From Malania oleifera (Eukaryota > Streptophyta > Magnoliopsida > Santalales > Ximeniaceae): a stretch of 64,000 bases of DNA. The stretch is from contig NC_080420.1 of assembly GCF_029873635.1 (NCBI RefSeq), positions 56,128,457 through 56,192,456 of the forward strand, in the 5' to 3' direction. The notes beneath the pieces were generated by a model, which was not told the DNA's origin, searched no databases, and saw only the letters and a list, made by a program, of their open reading frames with translations. This document shows, piece after piece, positions 34,001 through 42,912 of the stretch. The stretch's first letter is position 1, and each line of letters opens with the position of its first letter. Made by a program: the position numbers and the translations under genes.

Positions 34001-36278
34001 TACATATGTGGATCCATAGTCCAAACAGCACATCATTGACCCCTCCCTCAAGGTAATACTTTCATTTTTCTTGTTTACTTTAAAAATCTTGACTACATAA
34101 AAAAACTCCAACCATACCCCTGCTTCTGTCCCTTCCAGTATGCAAACCATCAGTATCACACCTTTGTATGGAGTCCTTTCCAAAGATAAAAACCTACAGA
34201 AGTTGTTGACTGTCAAATGAAACCTAAAGAAGTAGTTTGGTGCTATGAAGGTTTTGACCCAAGTATCTATTTCTTAAATAGAAAATCATGTCAATGTTCA
34301 AAAAGCCAATTCCTTTCCTATCTAGTTACAAAAATATGAAAGGTTTGGCTTCCATTCTTCTCCAAAATTTTAAAGAACTCTCTGTTGCTCACGAACGAGA
34401 ACAGCTTATTACCTAACAAACAATTGATCTCCCTCATTCTTCGAAATCGACAATAACTTATTCAACTTGACAACAAAGCATGGATTTTGCCAGAGGATCG
34501 GGAGCATGGGAAATTGATTGTTACATTGTGTTTTTTCCCCCTGCTGTAAGAAATAATTTTAATCACCTCAAGACCTCCATTGAACATATGCTACACTACA
34601 ACATCAAAATTTATGATAATAACACCAATCTAGAATTCATTAATCATTTTTCACATTAGACCGCCAATATGCTTTTCGATTTTCAGAAAATCAAATGCAA
34701 AACCAAGCATCAAGACTTGCCACCTCAAACAAATATCATGAAGGAATGATATAGAACATAAAATATGGTAAACCAAAATGAATATTAGGATTTGAATGAC
34801 CATAAGACTACCAACATCTTTAAAATTAGCTGAGTTAGTTAGTTGAAGGGTCCATTGACTACCATGTAGCATCCACCTAGTTGGGAGAAGAAAAATCATT
34901 TCATATAGCAAGTTAGCCACTATTGAGTAGTGACACCTAAATAAACGATATGGACATAAAGAACATTGTGACAATTGCTCCCTAGAAACAAACCAACATT
35001 ATCATATAGTCTCACTAGGGGTAAGGGCAAAAAACCCATTTCATGAGAGCGGACATGCTATCAAATTCACAATGTACTACTTTGACAAATAAAAGTCCCA
35101 ACTCACTCATCAAATTTTGGCAATTGTCCTACATAGGGCCATAGGCCATGGCATGTGCATGCACATCCATGCCTACCCATGCACTAGGACCCGCACATAT
35201 ACACGCAGACATGTGTAAACATGCATATATTCAAATTTTATGGCCCATCAAGCGATCACCCATGTAGGATTATGCACCTAGGTATGAATGTATATATAAT
35301 AACTGACAATATAAACTGTGATTGATGATACTCCATATTAACCCAACCCAAGAGCATCAAAGAATAGCACTCAAATTTCAAACAAGAAACCTATAAGAGC
35401 TGCAAAATGAAGCCATATTCTGTCATATATTGATTTGAACAAAATTAACACTCCAAAACCCAAAATACCACTCACAATGAAGTCGTGTGTGTTTCACATA
35501 ATGTTCATTTCTTAGGGATAGAACGGTCATAATTTAAAGATTTGATAGCTTGTAGAAGAATATGCATCGTCATCCGATGACAAAGCAAAAAATTTTATGC
35601 ATTCATATCATGGAATAGACATGATTATTTTCAAATTTCACCAAGATAATGTTTGGAGAGAATAACATAAAATTTTGGATGGGTGTGTTATTTCTAAATC
35701 ATTATATTCCTATTCTTTTTTATTACGTTATCATTTTATTCCATTCTATTATAAGGAATGGAGATCTGTGAATCAAATGTAACCTAGGAATCTAATTTTC
35801 ATTAATATGCACGATACCCATTAACTATATTCTCAAAATCATGAGCATAGCTGCAAAAAGAAGGGGGGAAAAAAAACAGAAAGCAACTAAACTATGCGGA
35901 AAAGAGAAGAGATCTACCAGGAACTTGACGAGCCAAATTGACCAAGACAGATTCAAAACCATCTTCTCCATCCGATTCCAGAGCAGCAAATCGCAACGGC
36001 AGGTGATGAGGGAGGGCAATGAGCTCAGACCCTTTTGGAATATCTTCAGAAGCTACCAATCCAAGGCCATAACAACTATCAGCTTGTGCCATCTTCACCG
36101 CCGGGTGCACGAAACCCCCTTCCCTCCTCACCCACTTGATCAGGTCGTGTGGATGTGGCACCAGCCGCGCAGGATGAGAGGCAGTGGCGGCCGCGGCGGC
36201 GCACGTCAGAGGACGGATGTAGGTTGCAGAGGCTGTTGTGCCCATTAGCATCTTGGAAGCGGCCCCTAAGTTCGCCAT
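24681..36278 (-). CDS. SET-domain lysine methyltransferase, Rubisco LSMT-like family (five exons)
   Basis: Joining 36278-35918, 27204-27038, 26652-26353, 26090-25827 and 25058-24681 gives an open frame of 489 codons plus stop, close to the ~500 residues usual for this family. Residues 1-40 are Ala/Ser/Thr-rich and could be a plastid transit peptide. The SET domain starts at YGLGLVASEDIPKGSEL (70-86), contains the NHS motif (253-255, in MCNHSFN) and the LLLNYG motif with Tyr293. A Rubisco-LSMT-type substrate-binding region fills about 330-480. Family members methylate lysines of Rubisco, aldolase or other proteins; the substrate here cannot be told. All phases agree at every junction and no stop interrupts. 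I chose ATG 36278 because a GTG lies 15 bases upstream but no in-frame ATG. This is the only gene that looks functional in the window. Confidence 0.93.
25588..25758. repeat. Tandem duplication in intron 4 (unit ~85 bp)
   Basis: Two adjacent copies begin 'gggtaccttaaccag' at 25588 and 25673 and continue through 'gcagatgaggcc' and 'aatgtgccataaatt'. They differ at a few positions. Confidence 0.85.
25827..26090 (-). CDS. Exon 4 of the SET-domain gene
   Basis: Residues 277-364: VVAEMHIRQNDPLLLNYG closes the SET domain with the catalytic-site Tyr293, then FLLDYGFVV and SSPNFSSPAPWQ. The acceptor is TTTGTAG before GTTGTG; the donor is CACAAG before GTTCAT. Confidence 0.93.
26353..26652 (-). CDS. 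Exon 3 of the SET-domain gene, with a GC donor
   Basis: Residues 177-276 (VNKRCRFLLDFEKEV to NPNVLVK), including WAMSAVSSRAFRLYG and the NHS motif at 253-255. The acceptor is ATCAG before GTAAAC. The donor reads GAAG then GCAAGT, a GC-AG intron in the strong consensus that GC donors need. The nearest GT donor would break the frame. Confidence 0.93.
27038..27204 (-). CDS. Exon 2 of the SET-domain gene
   Basis: The acceptor TTGGCAG precedes CGGAGCTGTGG; the split codon gives Ala121, then ELWAMRLGLKLLQER and FWWPYISNLPEAYSVP. The donor is CACCAG before GTAATA. It encodes residues 121-176, phase 0 at its end. Confidence 0.93.
27930..28530 (-). repeat. Probable LTR of a gypsy element inside intron 1
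   Basis: On the minus strand, downstream of the integrase relic, there is a TATA-like 'gtataaatac' (about 28210-28220) followed by a pyrimidine-rich leader ending in (CT)n (27965-27990 on the plus strand). The long ORFs across this region are products of the (CT)-rich tract. Exact ends are not determined. Confidence 0.45.
28531..29150 (-). pseudogene. Ty3/gypsy integrase C-terminal fragment inside intron 1
   Basis: Minus-strand reading gives TWYLPTYEFSYSGSVNKSMG, KSPFECV and NPLHPL, the conserved end of a gypsy integrase core. Then follow LHAEVRRKLA and a GPLSIIKKLGPNAYLLDLP-type C-terminal segment and VFNVEDLTPYQGTFEPL, with several frameshifts and stops. RT and gag were not found to the right. 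It belongs to a family different from the chromovirus at the window start. Confidence 0.72.
30214..30332. repeat. Tandem repeat, ~45-bp unit, about 2.5 copies
   Basis: Units share 'catatatttgaa.aataaat' and 'tgccaacccca', starting near 30214, 30259 and 30303; the last one is partial. Confidence 0.75.
30490..31170 (+). pseudogene. Degenerate Gly/Tyr-rich coding relic, family not identified
   Basis: One frame gives runs such as GGGWEGIDGGGVDGGEG and, after several stops, SYGSYNSSYYPSP and DHYDPHPRANF. Low-complexity Gly/His/Tyr tails of this sort occur at the C-terminus of some plant transposases, including hAT types, but no catalytic or BED domain is visible. The Met/Val-rich alternative frame is not convincing. 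Confidence 0.25.
32218..32460. repeat. Diverged direct repeat in intron 1 (~100-bp unit)
   Basis: 'aactgctacaagctgccaca' at about 32219 and 'aactgctacaagccgctaca' at about 32369 both continue into 'aattgctatag.cctctacat' and 'aaatagatttt'. A related 'tgctatgg..tgccatta' flavour occurs at 29240-29410. Confidence 0.75.
32885..33305. repeat. Tandem duplication in intron 1 (unit ~205 bp)
   Basis: Two adjacent copies each begin near 'tctctatactataaaaggga' / 'tctctaatactattaaatgg' (about 32889 and 33090) and repeat phrases such as 'aaatttatcc', 'ctcctttaactac' and 'actcataattatcccaaa' in the same order. Confidence 0.82.
33884..34216 (-). pseudogene. Short ORF, possibly a LINE ORF1-like fragment
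   Basis: The 110-codon ORF has a middle block VWLEFFYVVKIFKVNKK. Stop-broken sequence on either side (33400-34480) reads as low-quality protein on the same strand. The general look resembles the nucleic-acid-binding ORF1 of plant L1 elements, but no zinc knuckle or RRM motif is visible. It could be unrelated intronic ORF noise. Confidence 0.25.
35918..36278 (-). CDS. Exon 1 of the SET-domain gene
   Basis: It encodes residues 1-120 and the first base of codon 121. It ends CCTG before a GTAGAT donor. It holds the possible transit peptide and the N-terminal SET strand GLGLVASEDIPKGSEL. A Mutator-like element begins 100 bp upstream of the ATG. Confidence 0.92.
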
Positions 36279-36378
36279 TTCAGTCTCCAGCACTAGGACT
36301 ACACCGCTGCGATCCCAGGTGCGTTCAAGACAGCATTTTTAATCAATATTTTGTGGATAATATGGGAAGAAAGATTTA

Positions 36379-36725
36379 GAGTTTTTTCCCGTTTTATTAT
36401 TAAAAAGAAATAAAATATTAAATAATATAATTTCCCAAACTAATGCTAAACTGATGGGCAAGCGGAAAGGTAACGCGTGGCACGAAGCTGAGCAAATCTC
36501 GCAGCTTGGTACTGCAAAATTTAAAGCGACCAGCGAGGGAGAAGGTGACGCGTAATAGGGGGCTCAACAAGTCTCGCAGCACTAAGGTGCGAGATTTAAA
36601 GTTCCAGCATTTGGGAAGGCGACGCATGGCAAAAATCTCGCAGAACCAAACTACGAGATTTGTCTCTGAAATGGCGCGGCGTGTGACATGTGGAGAATCT
36701 CACAGGTCTATCCTACGAGATTTGC
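36379..36725. repeat. Left TIR of the large Mutator-like element
   Basis: It matches 42582-42902 in reverse, with divergence. Four imperfect ~29-bp palindromes of the AAATCTCGCAG...GCGAGATTT type start near 36494, 36569, 36633 and 36695. Spacers contain ACGCGT or close variants (gtaacgcgtgg, gtgacgcgtaa, cgacgcatgg). Confidence 0.85.
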
Positions 36726-37397
36726 TTCGTCTGCTCATTTCTCTCCCGAGCGCTCAGAAGATCGTTTGCAGAGGGAGAAATAGCAGGTGATTGCAGAGAG
36801 GCAGGTGACCGTTCAAGCTTGCAGGTGACCATTTGAAAGCGAGGAAGCCTATTTAAGGGAGAAGATGGGGTAGGTATTTTTTATTTAGTAAAAACGTGAA
36901 TTTCATTGTTTTACTTACGGAGTTTGGATTTGTTGCATTGAGTTGGATTTATTTCATAACTTGGTTTGGATTTTTTTGGTTCATTACTGCATCTAAACGA
37001 AGGTTAGTTTTAATTTATTTGCCTTTTTATATTTTTTTTTCATGTTCTGTCTGTTCAATTTATTGCTCACATACATAATACTAAGAAAATATTTTGTAAT
37101 AATTAGTAGGTGTAAATGTATATCTAATATTTTTAAGTTAAAATTACTATACATTGGCATGACATACATTTTGAGAAATTTGCATTCCCCATCTTCATAT
37201 CTATTTGCAACAATAATAATATTAATAAAATGATTTTATTTTTTAAAAAATAAACTATTGTAATAAAATAAGAATGTTGTGATTTAGAGATATGTAAACC
37301 TATTCCATCATATATTTTGTAGACGTTGGATGCATTTTTCTCATCTCAAATGTTTTTTTCATTCTCATTGTATTAATATTTTTGTGCAACAAAAAAT

Positions 37398-37850
37398 AGT
37401 CTTAAGTTCTAAGAGTTAATAATACTATAGGTAAAAATTAATTTTAACTACACTTGTATTTTACATTAATTAAGTTGCACCTACCTCAACTCCCAATTAA
37501 CTTCAACCTCCAAAAATTAAAACATATTTATTTAATTAATTAATTTATATTTATTTATGTGTTTTGGGACTAGTCAAATTTGGATCACGAAAAAAGTGGA
37601 ACATTTTTTGGGGTAATATTTTTTGTTATTTAAAGTGCATAAATAATATTTATTTATTTATTTATTTTATTATTATTCTTAATTAATAATTATAATATGA
37701 TGGACCAACCAAACAGTCTTAAGTTCTAAGACTTAATAATACTATAGGCAATAATTAATTTCAACTACACTTGTATTTTACATTAATTAAGTTGCACCTG
37801 CCTCAACTCCCACTTAACTTCAACCTCCAAAAATTAAAACATATTTATTA
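37398..37850. repeat. Direct repeat inside the Mutator-like element (~137-bp unit, two copies)
   Basis: 'agtcttaagttctaag' starts at 37398 and 37715; both copies continue through 'acacttgtattttacattaa' and 'cttcaacctccaaaaattaa' with few differences, separated by about 180 bp. Confidence 0.88.
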
Positions 37851-38985
37851 ATTAATAATAATAATAATATTATTATTATTCCAACTAGTTAAGTTTTCAA
37901 GTAGAGGATGATCCCACAATTAAAGACAATTCACTAGACATTACCACATTTTAAGAAATAAAGGTAAATTGCTAGCAGTTGTTTGCGTCAGTAGTAAATT
38001 AGAATCATATATCCCTTGAGTTTATATTTCTATTGTTGGTCATCTCGACGGTGTTATATTAGCAATGTTGACTTCTTTATTCATCTTCACAGCATAAACA
38101 ATTACCGCTATTTTATATATTAATTTAACTAAATATATATAACAATGAGCAAGTATAAGTATTTTGTTTTATGAACAAACATTCACAACTACTCTCATAT
38201 TTATTTCTCAATCACAAACAAACCTTAGTAAAGCCAAATATAGATCTTATCATTTTAAGTTTATTGTTATTTGACCAAACTCATAATCAACTAATCCATT
38301 TATTTAGAAAAATATGTTGTAAAAGAAATATTACCATTGTCATCATTTTTAGTTACGTAATTAACAAAACTCTTTCAAATAAAGGTATAATTATGAATAA
38401 TGTGTTGTATTATGCTTCAAAGGGTTAACTAGGGTTCGTAAAAAAAAAAATAGTGTTTCAATTTTTGTGGTTTATATTCTCTAACACATTGATTTTTTTT
38501 TCATCACCATTACTTTGTCAAACATTTTCTTATACAAGTAGTATTAGGACAGTCACTTTTATTATAAGTATTAAAAATACGTTGTTATCAAGTAAATAAG
38601 TCTTTTTTCTTTCCCAAGCGCGAATTTAAATGCCTCCTGCATGGCTAATGCAGTGATGTGAATTGCATGCTGGTAGATATTATAGGTTCTCGTATGCTCA
38701 AACTATGTTATTACATTGCTTGCAAACGTTTTATGGTCAAAGTAAAAATGGGTAAATGTTCAAATTACAGATGGCATGCTGCCAAAATTTCGATAGGAGT
38801 TTTCCCAGAAAAGTTATAAATGCATGCAAAAATATTTTTGAAGTGACGAGTGAAACATTTAGGGAAGATTGCATGCATATGAACGTAGTGAAAATAATTC
38901 TTGATTACTATTGACTTAGCATATCACTTATACATACAATTGTTGTTTTGCGTAGGTCTTTTATCTTTCCTGAGCATCGATCTAA

Positions 38986-39810
38986 ATGGCAGGAAGTTCA
39001 AGCAGTACTCCGGTGACGGTATTGTTGTACGTAGGGGGTCACATTATAACTGGACCAACCGATGTTAGTTATAGTATTCCGCCAATTCAACCTATTCGAA
39101 TTAGCCATAGGTGTAAATTAACTAAATTGTATACGAAGATATACAAGTATTTGCATATTGATCCAAATCAATATGCATTGCAGGTAATCGCAAGATACTC
39201 GATTCAAAGGTATCATGATACAATCCTCTATGACGCTGTTCTCGTAACTGATGATTACGGTCTGCGCATTGTGTTGGATGCACACAGCATAGGGACAACA
39301 TATTTGACTGTGCAATTATATGTCGAAAACATTCCTTACATGGGTGTCGCCGCGGATGGGCAGACGGGAATGTCTATTGAGCATGTGGTTGAAGCGTAGG
39401 AAGAAGATGCAGATCCATACACGAGTACAGATGTTGGTGGGATGCCTATTGTGGATATAAACGAATGTCCGGGATCGTCGTTCGAGCCGCACACGTACGA
39501 AAGACTATTATTGACACGGATGATCATGGTGTTTTCGAAGAAATTCTAGCAAAACAACCAGGATTGTTGTTCGCCATTGCGAACAACGCGTTAGACGAGG
39601 GGATGAACATCACGAATGATGTTCATTTACAAGATAACATATACGAGCAGGAAATTGGTGAAGGGACGAACAAGTTCCCCGATGATGTCGACCCACCCCC
39701 CCGGTGAAACGAATGATGCCACGTATAACGCCGAGTTCATGGACGAACCTCCTATGTATGGTGTAATTGACGTAGATGCTGCAGATTCTAGCCGACCTGC
39801 CGCCTGACTA
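38986..39810 (+). pseudogene. MURA-like transposase N-terminal relic
   Basis: The first ORF (38986-39399) has LLYVGGHIITGPTDVSYSIP, IRISHRCKLTKLYTKIYKYL and NQYALQVIARY, then LRIVLDAH and LTVQLYVENIP. This pattern of a glycine strand, an amphipathic helix and a 'hydrophobic strand' segment resembles the PB1-like N-terminal domain of plant Mutator transposases. A TAG at 39397 breaks it; the frame resumes to DPYTSTDVGG and shifts several times before ending at about 39807. The zinc-binding and DDE catalytic domains are absent. The assignment comes from memory of the family pattern. Confidence 0.6.
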
Positions 39811-39829
39811 TGCAAACGAGAGTGACTTG

Positions 39830-40867
39830 TGGGTAGCCCGAGTGCCACTCATATGCTTTCATATTATTGAGTGGTATCTCCCCGATCGAGTCATGCGATA
39901 GTTTGAGTATCCGATAGGGCATTCCCGACTGATTTCTAGCATCAGGGGTAGATACAGTTGGGGATGACCTCCATGGCATGGATGGGCGCAGTCGAGGGGT
40001 CACAGACTAGTCGACTACGCACGTGATATTCGTCACTACGTGGGAGCATTGGCGAGACTACATCATACCAAGAGTGGTGGAGGACGGCTTGATGCGTCCA
40101 AATGACCTATACTTCACTTGGTATAGGTCTATCACACGCCGCTTCGTCGACAAGACCGCTGTTGTATATTTGAGCCTCGTAAGAAGACTTTAACCCACAA
40201 CTCATTTTGTTATGTATACGTTACGATTTGCATGCGTTAATCAAATATTTTCATATCCTACAGGGCTGACATAGTCATTGAGGCAGACCAGATCTGGTCC
40301 GATCCTGCGATCTACCGATTGATGAGTGCTGCAGTGGACCTCGTCCACGAGGACGGTCGACAGATCCCAGCACGAGGTGGTCAACTTGATGTACCAACAC
40401 GAGGAGGTCGACCAGCTCCAGTACGAGGAGGACGACATGCCTCCTCTAGTCGTCCAGTGACTCCTATCTCCTCACCATCGATTGTACAGGCAGAGTATGT
40501 GTTCAGCCCGTCAGCACCGTATGTGCCTTCCACTGCAGTTGATATTTCTGGACCGTCGAGTAGACCGGCTAACGCCCCATTTGACTCTACTACTACCCCA
40601 TCGATGTCATTTTTATTGAACGATATTTTTGATGGGGAGGAGGTCGATGCACCTGCTATGCCGCCTCATTCTTGTCCCGAGACATCATATCAGTTCTCAC
40701 CGTGTGCGCTCCGCATGGATGATGATTATGCAGTACCTCTTGGCGGAGATGGTCCACATTCAAGACGACGGGACAGGACACCTGATGCAGATGACCAGCA
40801 GGGAGAGGGCAGACGTAGACGGCAGCCACCACGACCCCGGAGACGACCTCGATGCGGCACGAAGTAG
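39830..40867 (+). pseudogene. Plant-mobile-domain (PMD) protein, C-terminal relic with one intron
   Basis: The block ARVPLICFHIIEWYLPDRVM (39837-39896) and, further on, YVGALARL, DLYFTWYRSITRRFVD (about 40107-40154) match the end of plant-mobile-domain proteins (MAIN/MAIL relatives and their transposon-borne kin). A likely intron runs from GTAAGAAG (40179) to CCTACAG (40263). The joined frame is off by one base, so it is a pseudogene. After it, 40265-40867 is open: an Arg/Gly repeat (ARGGQLDVPTRGGRP), a Pro/Ser-rich linker and a basic C-terminus (RRRQPPRPRRRPRCGTK). Several stops lie upstream. Confidence 0.6.
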
Positions 40868-40884
40868 TTTAGCATTATTTTCAT

Positions 40885-41035
40885 TACATTTCATTTGTAT
40901 GTATATCATTGATTATTTTGATTTCATTTGTATAGTATTGATTATTTTTATTTCTTTTGTATATATCATTGATTATTTTCATTTCACTTGTATAATATTT
41001 GATTATTTTCATTTCATTTGTATAGTTATGTGTCT
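40885..41035. repeat. Minisatellite, ~33-bp unit, about 4-5 copies
   Basis: Units contain 'atttcatttgtata.atattg' and 'gattattttcatttc', directly after the PMD stop codon. It could form part of the transcript's 3' end. Confidence 0.8.
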
Positions 41036-41039
41036 TGTG

Positions 41040-42581
41040 CACACTTCATACTCTTGAAGTTTATTTATATAATTTTTCAAATTAAATTGAGATGAATAAA
41101 ATAACTTTTATTTAATTAAACAGTGAAAGATTCGACCTTTGCTCTAAAGAATTAAATACTGTCAAATGTAAAAAATGACACATAACAGTTATATATATGT
41201 TATAACATGCAAAGTGCAGAAACCTTCACCCAAAATGACAATGAATAACAATTTTTTGTTATTTTAAGTTTGAATGGTATCGCAACATCTACAAGTGTTT
41301 GAGATTGCTGGAAGTCATAATAATCACTTTAATTTCATAGAATTGGTACCACCCTATTATTTTGCTAAGTGTATTTAGATCACTTAATTACCACTTGTTG
41401 ATTGGTTTGTACACTAATTATAAATTTGGTTTTAATTTATCTTGACAATATAAAACAAATAATAATGTGATCTTTTTATGAGTTTATGACAAATAATATA
41501 TAAAAAATTATTTTCAAAATAATAGGAGTATGAGCTATATATATTAGATCGAGTGGAGTATGATTTTTAAGAATTTTACCCACTCAGATAAATCGAAATA
41601 ATTTTTTTTCATTTTTATTTAACTACGGCCAATTTAGTAAGTAAAATTAGATTTGTGATTATCTATCAATATCTTCTAATTTCTTTTTTTTTTAAATGTT
41701 TGTAAATATCACGTTCTTTTGATTAATACTCCAATTTTACGATAATAGTTTGTCATTATGAATAAATTAGTTTGCATCGGTTGATTGGTTTAGTCTTGTT
41801 GAAGACCATTAATAACATAGTAACTTTGGTAAAGTCAGTGATATTTTAGTTTATATTTTTTTTAATACTATATTTGATACATTACATGACTCTAAAAATA
41901 TTAAATTATCTTTTATTTATTTTATAATGTGTTTAATTGTTCATTTTAAATATTACATCCGATAAATATTTTGCAGCATTATAATTATTAGGCATTTTTA
42001 TAACTTATTGAGAAATTTTATTTTTTTCAATTATATTTTTAAAAATTTTTGAAATAATACAAATTATTTTGTCATACTTATATAATTAGTTGACCCAAAG
42101 CATCAAAGCAGTCAATTCAAAATTTTTGTTCGGTCCTTAATCCACTTATTTGACTTTAATCATTATATTAATCATATATATATATTTTTTACTAAATTAA
42201 TGTCATTAAAATATCATTTTATTAAGGACAAATTTTGTTATTTCACATGCACTTAATAGTTGACAACAAAATATGCATTCGTCAATAAAATTAAATTATA
42301 AGAAATTTTTTAGTTTGAAAATTCAGGGGTTAGAGTCATATTTTGAATTTTTTTTTGGATTTTTATGACAAAATACTTGTTTATAATCAATAATTTTTTT
42401 TTATGTGAGGATTTTTTATTTTATTTTATTGATCAAGTTGCATTTGGCAATAATTAATTATAAGATAATCACTTTTCTTATAATTGAATGTATACAAGCA
42501 CTTCCATAATAAAATACAAATAAGTATTTTTTAATATCATAATAATATATTATTTAAATTTAAATTTGTAAAGAGTAAATA
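41040..42581. other. AT-rich, non-coding part of the Mutator-like element
   Basis: No ORF, RNA gene or repeat of note was recognised between the PMD relic and the right TIR. Confidence 0.5.
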
Positions 42582-42902
42582 TAGTCGGTAAATCTCGCAG
42601 GACTAACCTACGAGATTTACTCAGTGCCACGCGTCACCACCCTGTTGGGCTGAGCTTTTAAATCTTGCAACTTCATGCTGCGAGATTTTTTCTACAACCG
42701 TGTCACATGTCAACTTCTCACTCACTGGCCTTTTAAATCTCGCAGCACCAAGTTGCGAGATTTTCTCTGCAACTGTGTCACACGTCAACTTCTGACTCGC
42801 TGGACTTTTAAAATACGTGAGCATTAGTTTGGGAAATTTTTTCCCAATAAGAGTATTATTTAATATTTTATTTCTTTTTAATAATAAAATGGGAAAAAAC
42901 TC
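42582..42902. repeat. Right TIR of the large Mutator-like element
   Basis: Three clear palindromes of the AAATCTCGCAG...TGCGAGATTT type start near 42590, 42659 and 42735; a fourth is broken by decay near 42810. Spacers carry CCACGCGTCACC, TGTCACATGTCAAC and TGTCACACGTCAAC. Confidence 0.85.
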
Positions 42903-42912
42903 GAAAGATTAA

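Larger units (their letters stand above)
27205..35917 (-). other. Intron 1 of the SET-domain gene, 8.7 kb, expanded by transposon debris
   Basis: The other introns are 768, 262 and 385 bp. This one contains a gypsy integrase fragment and LTR, short tandem repeats, a Gly-rich coding relic and a possible LINE-related ORF, each listed separately. The rest is AT-rich sequence with no recognised feature. Splice sites at both ends are intact. Confidence 0.85.
36379..42902. mobile_element. Mutator-like element (6.5 kb) with long hairpin-rich TIRs
   Basis: The ends are GAGTTTTTTCCCG...GGGAAAAAACTC, mirror images. Flanks are GAAAGATTTA (36369-36378) and GAAAGATTAA (42903-42912), a 10-bp duplication with one mismatch, in the 9-11-bp range of Mutator-like elements. 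TIRs are about 347 and 321 bp. Inside are a MURA-like N-terminal relic (38986-39810) and a plant-mobile-domain relic (39830-40867), but no transposase core. The left end is 100 bp upstream of the SET-domain gene's ATG, so the element sits in its promoter or 5' UTR. A 1.6-kb relative is at 55227-56816. Confidence 0.85.

Noticed and set aside
34651..34974. 107-codon minus ORF in intron 1
   Set aside because: Cys/Leu-rich with no recognised motif, in AT-rich intronic DNA without codon structure; likely chance.
35841..36379. Plus-strand ORFs across the gene start
   Set aside because: They lie opposite exon 1 of the SET-domain gene, are rich in Arg/Gly from the reversed Ala-rich leader, and have no domain.
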